In this document: positions 39,201 through 50,021 of the stretch, piece by piece | Numbering within the stretch: position 1 is the stretch's first letter | How the letters are laid out: every line of letters begins with the position of its first letter | Source of the DNA: Saccoglossus kowalevskii | Taxonomy: Eukaryota > Hemichordata > Enteropneusta > Harrimaniidae | Assembly: GCF_000003605.2 (NCBI RefSeq) | Contig: NW_003148770.1 | Location: forward strand, 1-50,021 | Reading direction: 5' to 3' | Length of the DNA: 50,021 nucleotides | Translations under genes and position numbers: made by a program | Notes under the pieces: generated by a model | Told to the model about the DNA's origin: nothing | Seen by the model: only the letters and a program-made list of their open reading frames with translations | Databases searched by the model: none

Positions 39201-42200
39201 ATTATTTTTTTGCATTGAATAACAATTTTTTTATACCTGAGTGGCTCAACATTGAGCATGCGGAAACTAATCACTGCTGTCACTTACCCTAGAAATAGTT
39301 ATGGTTTAGCCAAGACTCATTAGATATTTTCATAATTTTAATTATTAATGAATATACCACAAATATACTTTTTCCAATATTTCAGTATAAAAAATGTACA
39401 GCATTGGAATACCGTGACCGGTGATTAAATTACCATATGGTTAGCCAATCAAATTAACCTCTGCTCTTATTGAGTTAAAATGTTGCATTGCAACAAATCA
39501 TTGTTGTGAGTTGTGCTCGAAGTGTCAATAAAATGTTTTTTTAAGTACAAGCAAAGAAACAAACAAATTTGCTGCTTTGCCATGTATGTATATCACAAGA
39601 TTGGCCAATTACCTGTTTGTAAACTCTCGGTAAACGACATAATCAATTTGTATTGGCCGACAACTACCTCCATTATTAACAATTCTGTTAAGCCTAAAAA
39701 GGCAATTAGGAGCTGCATATTATAAGCAATACAATGTTAAAATGTCGCTGAAAGTAGTGAACTGTTTGATTGACGACTAAATATGCCAAGGAAAAGAAAT
39801 AATATATTTTCATTGTTTCTAATTGGTTAAATGTTTAATATTTTACTCAAAATTGTAAGCACACTACACTAGCTGCACTGTTTATGGATGATTTCACTTG
39901 TGTGTTTCTATAATAAGTTTCAACTCTGACATGATTTATTTTGTTAATATGGTACATTGTAAGAGGACCAGCTCTGCAATGCAGCATGAAGACAGGGTAA
40001 GGCTTATGTTGGTAAAGTAAACACTTCTGGTTAAAAGGATCTTAAGGGAGGTGAAACGCAAGATGCAAGGTACTCAACTATGGTCAAGGAGGATTTCAAT
40101 AACTGAAAAGAACCACTATTCAGTTCCTTGACTATGACAGAAAGGAATACGACTTGAAAAAGTTGCTTAGCAAAGGTCAAAGTTCACTTCAATTTGACAA
40201 TTAAAAAAGTGAATGAGATAGTTTTGAATAGAATATCATAACAGGCTGGGCTATACAGACAGATGACAAATTGTACATGCTGGAGGTGTATTCAATAATA
40301 ATCAAGTCTGTGTTGTGATCTGCATTGTGTACGAAACTTGGAGAGCATAAATAATGGCCGTCGCATTGAGACCAATGAGTTGTGTGCCTTGTCAGACATC
40401 TCAACACTTCACGACACACCCCAGATTAATAGATGTACTTCAGTGTTGGTGTGTTCATTAAAATGATCTGCAGCCCACAAGATCTGTGTTTTCTCAATAT
40501 GGTTGAACTGAGCCTCCCCCATTCCTGGTCATCACCAGACAAGGAATACAGAACCCCCTGATGAGTTATTTTATAAACCCCTCCATTTGAGAATACTATT
40601 TGAGCTAATAATAAAAAAAAGTATGCAAATTAATATTGTTATGCAAATTTGACAGCAGTGCCATCTATGATGTAAAAAAATATGCGTATAAATATTTGAT
40701 ACCTGTAAACCCATATATATGAAGTTCTTTGGAGACCATATTGAAAGCATGCAGCCATACGTCAAAAACACATGTACATAAACGACCACAAATACATACT
40801 GTAAAAGCATTATTTATTCACTGGGTTTTAATTTCACTATTTTCACTGACAAGTAAAATCTGCTACAATAAATCCATGTGAACATGTAAAATAACAATAG
40901 AACTCATTGTTTCCATGCCCAGTATGTGAACTTAAAACCCAGTGAAATTGCTCAAAGCATTGAAATAGCGAAATTAAATGCCAGTGAAAATAAATGGTTG
41001 TACAGTATATAAGTGCATGTAAAGTTGGATTTGTGGATGTTGTTGTGTTAGAAAAGAGAACAATAGAAAGTACAGAAGAACAGGCTCTGATTTCCACTTG
41101 ATGACCTACCTGTAAATTCTTTTTCCTCAAATCCTGTTTTAAGTTCTGTGCCAATCTTACATCCGTTGGATCGTACACTAAGTACACTGTATCCTGCTTC
41201 GCACGGACAGTTCTCGCCCTTAGGTGCCAATTATCAGCAACTTTGTGTTCTTTCTCCAGGATGGCAAGAATCTGTTGAAGGATTTTCTTGCGGACAACTC
41301 GACTGTCGACTCCAAGGAAATCCTGCATATCCTGATCATTCATGGACATCAGGAGAAAGCCATCAACTTGATTCTCAGCAAAACTCTGCCGATAGAACTC
41401 TCGCACACCGAGATCAAACAGCCATTCCTGTAGGTCGTACTGGCTCCACTGGCATATTTTCTTTTTTTTATACTCCCCGGTAAATTCCTTGGTAGTGTTT
41501 GGAAGCAGCGGAGTGTTTATCATAGCAAACTTCTCCAGTTGCTCCATCAAGCTACCTACCACTACTGATGCTTTCTCTGCAATACTACTTTTAACATGAG
41601 CTCCTGTTAGATCAACAAGCTCATGCAAAAACTCGTTATACATGCGGGGGATTTCAGTAGGAGTGAACAAAACTATGAAAATCCTTGGGACCACATTTCC
41701 TGATCGGACTCTCTCCAGCAAACATCGTCCTTCGTACACGGATACCGGACACTGAAAGTAACTGTCTGACAAGAAACATATAGAGGCTTTGCATCTCTCC
41801 ACAGCTTCCATTCTTTGAGAAAACCATGCAGGACTGTCTGTATTTTTCTCATCTTTGTCGAACCATATATCCTCACTCAAATTATTTTCTTTAAGTTGTC
41901 TAACAGTTTCAGCTACAAACTTTCTCTCCTGAAATCCAGCGTCAGGTGAGTACGAAATATAAATGCATTTTTTCGCCTTCTTGGCCTTACCATGCGCTGG
42001 TTTAGGGTTTCCTGGGGCAGTCATCTCCAGCGATCTCTCCATTTTCTTAGCTTCTGTTTTTACGATGTCCTCCATGTTTACTTGTGGTATCTGAATGTGG
42101 TCTGAATCGGATGGACGTTTTTTCTTCTTTTTCACTTCTGATCCACCAGTTCTGTTGGTACTCGCGTCTCCGGTTTCGTTCTCGTGGTGGCCATTTTCTT

Positions 42201-42240
42201 GCGGGTGATCCCGACGATCTGGATTTTCGCCGTCGCTCAT
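23670..42240 (-). CDS. TIR-SAM-TIR-TIR multidomain protein, 688 aa, four exons
   Basis: Reading on the minus strand the coding exons are 42240-41110, 28919-28691, 25781-25611 and 24205-23670, all GT-AG with matching phases (0, 1, 1). The ATG at 42240 is preceded in frame by TAG 48 nt upstream. Order: a charged, low-complexity N-terminus with KKKKKRP (37-43) and KAKKAKK (85-91); Toll/interleukin-1 receptor (TIR) domain 1, about 92-235 (CIYISYSPD); SAM domain, about 264-331 (WLFDLGVREFY, ENQVDGFLLMSM); TIR 2, about 350-454 (TVYLVYDPTD, HVIVVLTEAA); a helical linker; and TIR 3, about 523-680 (KVFISYQWD, IVPIML, WPP). No signal peptide or membrane segment, so cytosolic or nuclear. TIR and SAM domains mediate self-assembly, and TIRs are signalling adaptors or NAD-cleaving enzymes; a role in innate immunity or cell death is inference. 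It differs from SARM1, which has ARM-SAM-SAM-TIR. Confidence 0.88.
24832..25041. mobile_element. ACTGT-ended MITE with GCGAAAATAA arms
   Basis: Left ACTGTGGAATACTTTATTTT, right (read inward) ACTGTAGAATACTTTATTTT, flanked by TA. Fold-back interior with TTTTCGCTGAAAA and AGCGAAAATA words. Lies in intron 3 of the TIR/SAM gene. Confidence 0.8.
25611..25781 (-). CDS. TIR/SAM gene exon 3: linker between TIR 2 and TIR 3
   Basis: 171 nt, phase 1 on both sides. Encodes GECPAIDFETKMYAESMDVL and a Leu/Lys-rich predicted helix (KPLRKVPGVVLEQAYLNRMA), ending LATSQ. No domain recognised; codon phase, acceptor and donor all agree with the neighbouring exons. Confidence 0.85.
25830..25935. mobile_element. 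Truncated TTAA-type MITE, family A
   Basis: Only the right half of the family is present (TTTTGTCTGTTGGCTCCAAA, AAAGTGCAGAAAAAATTGGG, ending GTCAGGTGATAACAAG). It abuts the larger element that begins at 25952. Confidence 0.7.
26745..27093 (+). pseudogene. C-terminal remnant of a pogo/Tigger-like transposase
   Basis: Two frames joined by a frameshift near 26940: first VDEYLHFDERIPTEAMYDGD and WEQQIVKNF, then GDVLDMLTRLQNF and, before the TAA at 27091-27093, KRCSLKQSKLDDFFTS. An ending of the type KQxxLDDFF is characteristic of the acidic/C-terminal tail of Tigger transposases. The DDE catalytic domain is absent, so it cannot be active. Confidence 0.65.
27376..27461. other. Assembly gap of 86 N
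   Basis: A run of N inside the pogo-like element, next to a small hairpin (CCGGAGGCAAACTCCGG). Probably a repeat-caused assembly gap. Confidence 1.
28691..28919 (-). CDS. TIR/SAM gene exon 2: rest of TIR 2
   Basis: 229 nt between TGCATTGCAG and GTAAAC. It continues TIR 2 in phase after a 12.2-kb intron: ATAKHVIVVLTEAA, FVFHEVLFADWLGKTLV, NVWPKLRPSV. E422 (in FHEV) lies eleven residues before LVTA, the same spacing as the catalytic Glu of human SARM1 before IVPI. Confidence 0.9.
28965..29324. mobile_element. 360-bp element with CAGTC ends
   Basis: The left end contains CAGTC and CCTGTCTATAGTGACCAC with CAGTCCCAAGG; the right end, read inward, is CAGTCAAACCTGCGTATAGC, then ACCATTCAAGGGACT. 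The left arm has a small internal insertion. The element starts 45 bp upstream of the acceptor of TIR/SAM exon 2. Confidence 0.65.
30457..30666. mobile_element. ACTGTAAAA-family MITE, subfamily 1, copy 1
   Basis: Left ACTGTAAAATGACTAATTTT and right (read inward) ACTGTAAAAGGGGTAATTAT, flanked by TA. Inside are CACTGGGTTT and AAACCCAGTG arms. Opposite orientation to the copy at 31746. Confidence 0.85.
30929..31339. mobile_element. 411-bp PIF/Harbinger-like MITE
   Basis: TAA target site at 30926-30928 and 31340-31342. Left GGCCAGACTGTTATTATCCC, right (read inward) GGCCAGACTTTTTTTAGTTC, both followed by TTGTTTC. A 3-bp TWA site and GG-starting ends are typical of PIF/Harbinger. No coding sequence. 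Confidence 0.78.
31746..31939. mobile_element. ACTGTAAAA-family MITE, subfamily 1, copy 2 (inverted)
   Basis: Left ACTGTAAAGGGATTAATTAT, right (read inward) ACTGTAAAATGACTAATTTT. Nearly the reverse complement of the copy at 30457; they are 1.1 kb apart. Confidence 0.85.
33791..33999. mobile_element. ACTGTAAAA-family MITE, subfamily 1, copy 3
   Basis: Left ACTGTAAAATGATTAATTTT, right (read inward) ACTGTCAAAAGGTTAATTAT. Same orientation as the copy at 30457. Confidence 0.85.
35048..35250. mobile_element. ACTGTAAAA-family MITE, subfamily 2
   Basis: Left ACTGTAAACGTATTAATTAT, right (read inward) ACTGTAAAACCATTTATTTT. The interior matches 40798 (AATAGCACTCATTG, ATCCAGTGAAATTGCTCAAA, AATGCCAGTGAAAATAAATG). 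Confidence 0.82.
36783..36977. mobile_element. TTAA-flanked MITE, family B, shorter copy
   Basis: TTAA at 36779-36782 and 36978-36981. The left end TCTATTGAGCATTAAAG and the right end, read inward, CCTTATGAACACCATAAA are diverged forms of the ends at 23189-23546. Confidence 0.65.
40798..41006. mobile_element. ACTGTAAAA-family MITE, subfamily 2, beside exon 1 donor
   Basis: Left ACTGTAAAAGCATTATTTAT, right (read inward) ACTGTACAACCATTTATTTT. On the minus strand it begins about 100 bp after the splice donor of TIR/SAM exon 1. Confidence 0.83.
41110..42240 (-). CDS. TIR/SAM gene exon 1: basic N-terminus, TIR 1, SAM, first strand/helix of TIR 2
   Basis: A 377-codon exon from ATG at 42240 to KKNLQ|GTAGGT. 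It contains the whole of TIR 1 (DIWFDKDE, SICFLSDSYF, candidate catalytic Glu at E170 in VYEGRCLLER), the SAM domain and the beginning of TIR 2 (TVYLVYDPTDVRLAQNLKQD). Reading straight past the donor adds 88 intron codons with no domain similarity, so splicing here is the better model. Confidence 0.93.
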
Positions 42241-43653
42241 CTGTTCTCGATTTATTGCTACGTTACCGTTACGACGAAGGTTCTTCTACTTTTCGGTGCA
42301 GGCAATGTTATTATTTTGCTATGAGGGTACAACAGGTGCCTTGTCGACACTTAATACCACGCCGTTTCCTTCGCCTTCAGCTGGATCATGGGGCCGGACA
42401 GTCTTGTTGTTAGCGGGCTGTTCCGGACTTCCTTGCGGAATTGCGTAGGCTTTACTGTCAACCGCGGTTCCGTATACTTCCAGATTATCATTCACGGTTC
42501 GGTCGTTACCAATGTCGCTTATTTTCGGGACATGGTCACGTTGATTCCGCTACACTACGTAGCGATGTCTAACACTTAGAAACCAAACACAGATATGTTG
42601 TCTCATGAATATTCATTTATCAAAGTGGCTGTCACTTACACCATTTTTACTCCAACCGAATGCGCTTGAACAATCTCCTGATAAAGTAATGCGTTCATAG
42701 GCACATTTCATCAACTTTACAGAACGATTCGTGTCAGTGTTCACGTAAAATAAATTAAAAACCTCAATTTCTCAGCTCAGTGGCCATACGTATTTCCTTT
42801 ATTTTCCCCTCTACAGAGAAAATCACTTCCACGCACTAGTAGTGCTGTTCTGTATTTTGTTCAACCTCCTACAAATGGTTTGAAATCTCAGACAAGTCTC
42901 GCGGCCATAGGCTACGAGAACTAGACGAGACCTACCAGTGAGACCTATCAGGCGATCCTATTTATAGCTATATGACGTCATAGTTCTTCAGGTGAAGCTT
43001 ATTTTATGAAGAAATGCCATTCATAGCGACGAACTTTCTCTCGCCGACTTCGTTCACGTTAAAATGAGCAATAAACTCTACTGTATTCAAAATTCTTCAG
43101 CTTAGTGCTATTTTTTTCATGACTTTCACTGAACGTGATTCACCCATTTGATTGGTCGAGAGTGGATCAGCAGAGCACATTGCGATTTGATTGGTCAATT
43201 CTGCCGGGTGACATGAGGTCAAACTAGGTTGCTCTGATTTGTAGTGTGTTTTCATTCAATACTGCGGACAAGACTTGTAATACCAGGTTATGTACGGTAC
43301 AAGGAAAGATACAATTTATTTTAATTCACAAAGCCTGACCTGCAAATGATCTGTCATTTTTTTCGTCACCTTGCAAGAAGCAAATAACAGTCACTACACG
43401 GATATTATTGACAGCTGAGTGCCACGATACTGGAGTCAGATGTCACTGTCAAGATAGCTGGATGTAAAAGGAATCGGAACATGATCATTCCTTATATTGT
43501 TTCATGAGACGACCAATACATGGTGATGTATACGTGATACTCAAAAATATGTGCCAGCTTACGACAAACTACTGAAAAATCGGATATATTTACTGGATAA
43601 ATTCGGAAATTACAGACTTTTATTTAAAAGACTGCACGTGAAGGCTGCTCTCA
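42241..43653. promoter_or_regulatory. Divergent promoter region between the TIR/SAM gene and SQLE
   Basis: 1.4 kb between the two ATGs, which point away from each other. It includes both 5' UTRs and any non-coding first exon. Sites seen: palindromic CRE TGACGTCA (42973-42980), two inverted CCAAT boxes GATTGG (43150-43155 and 43189-43194), an SRE-like TCACCCGGC on the minus strand (43204-43212) and an AGGTCA half-site (43216-43221). Binding is inferred from motif only. Confidence 0.55.
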
Positions 43654-49307
<5,654 letters not shown>

Positions 49308-49318
49308 AAGTATACCAC

Positions 49319-49880
49319 ATTTTATTCACAATCAAAGAGGATATTTTCAAGTTTATAGGGATATAAATTTACACGGAATATATGCAGATTCACTTTGATT
49401 TGTATAATGAAGGATACAGTAATTTGGGGAATAGGTGAATCACTATAAATCTGACAAGTGTGAAGACATCGTAGGGTAGGGATTCACGTATGATTTGCTA
49501 GGATTCATGATGCACGATTGATACTCCTATTGAAATTTCTATAATTCACACAAATGCTTATATATAGCAATTTAAGCCAATGTAACAATATTTTTGTGTG
49601 GGGGAAAAAAAGGGATCAATTTACCTATTTTTTGTTTGAATCAAACTGTACGCTGTTTTCACGCTCGTGTTAGAACATGATTTGAAAGCATTAATAGCAA
49701 TTAAAATCAAGCAAATAGGAAACTTACATTTCAAAATCATATTTTCAAACTAAAAGCCTGAAAATTATGTATTATGGCATGACACATTATGTATACAAAC
49801 GATATACCAGTACTTGGTAGACTGTCGACAGTCCCTCTGGCCTTACGTGTGTGTGTTTTTTTATTAATATTAATATTAAT
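49319..49880. other. SQLE intron, no feature recognised
   Basis: AT-rich intronic sequence after the SINE. I see no exon matching the remaining SQLE C-terminus in it; a TTAATA run (49862-49880) leads into the hairpin cluster. Confidence 0.6.
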
Positions 49881-49939
49881 CAAACGCCGTAGGCGTTTGC
49901 GAAATGCCGAAGGCATTTCAAGCGAGGGCCATAAGGCCC
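49881..49939. repeat. Three adjacent short hairpins
   Basis: CAAACGCC-GTA-GGCGTTTG (49881-49899), GAAATGCC-GAA-GGCATTTC (49901-49919) and GGGCC-ATAA-GGCCC (49926-49939). Each is a perfect stem with a 3-4 base loop. GC-rich in an AT-rich intron; probably the end of a transposable element that continues past the window. Confidence 0.8.
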
Positions 49940-50021
49940 GAGAGACTGTTATAGCCTGCTGCGCCACCACTCGCCACTGTAGAGAAATTCTCCTGTAGCG
50001 TACCATCATGATTGACAGGCA

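Larger units (their letters stand above)
28920..41109 (-). other. Intron 1 of the TIR/SAM gene, 12.2 kb
   Basis: No exon or RNA gene was recognised. At least eight small transposons are listed separately. The remainder is AT-rich unique sequence. The longest open frame (plus strand, 32451-32804, 117 codons from ATG) is Cys-containing but matches nothing I know. Confidence 0.7.

Noticed and set aside
40843-41109. Reading the TIR/SAM exon 1 frame straight on to 40843
   Set aside because: The extra 88 codons run into a MITE and lack domain similarity, while splicing at 41110 rebuilds a complete TIR 2.
41148-41483. Open frames on the plus strand opposite TIR/SAM exon 1, also 42084-42413
   Set aside because: They are antisense shadows of the well-supported minus-strand coding exon.

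Overview
The window is from an animal nuclear genome: AT-rich, with intron-split genes, GT-AG splice sites and many small non-autonomous DNA transposons. A squalene epoxidase gene is present, and arthropods and nematodes lack sterol synthesis. The protein sequences are metazoan but not close to vertebrate copies. Together this points to a marine invertebrate, either a lophotrochozoan or an invertebrate deuterostome. I cannot name the species from sequence alone.

Layout: (1) 1-17146, plus strand, the 3' two-thirds of a focal adhesion kinase gene (PTK2/FAK). Seventeen coding exons were joined with matching phases and give 719 residues: linker with the autophosphorylation tyrosine, kinase domain, proline-rich region, coiled-coil-like segment and FAT domain. 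The FERM exons lie upstream of the window. (2) 17147-23669, the FAK 3' UTR and a convergent intergenic region with a nuclear-receptor-like minisatellite. (3) 23670-42240, minus strand, a four-exon gene for a 688-residue cytosolic protein with the order TIR-SAM-TIR-TIR (TIR = Toll/interleukin-1 receptor domain). It has a 12.2-kb first intron packed with small transposons, and its third-last and second-last coding exons flank a nested transposon. I know of no described family with this exact architecture, so it is the best candidate for an undescribed system. (4) 42241-43653, a 1.4-kb divergent promoter region. (5) 43654 to beyond the window end, plus strand, squalene epoxidase (SQLE), six coding exons, 386 residues seen, C-terminus outside the window.

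The three genes act in separate processes: integrin/growth-factor signalling, probable innate immune or NAD-related signalling, and sterol synthesis. The TIR/SAM and SQLE genes share a head-to-head promoter region with a CRE, two inverted CCAAT boxes and an SRE-like site.

Repeats: families with terminal inverted repeats and TTAA, TA or TAA target sites, a pogo/Tigger-like remnant nested in a larger element (with an 86-base assembly gap), a LINE 3' fragment, a tRNA-derived SINE whose target-site duplication touches a splice donor, and several minisatellites that start at or across exon-intron junctions. All exon joins were made by eye from splice motifs, phase and family similarity.
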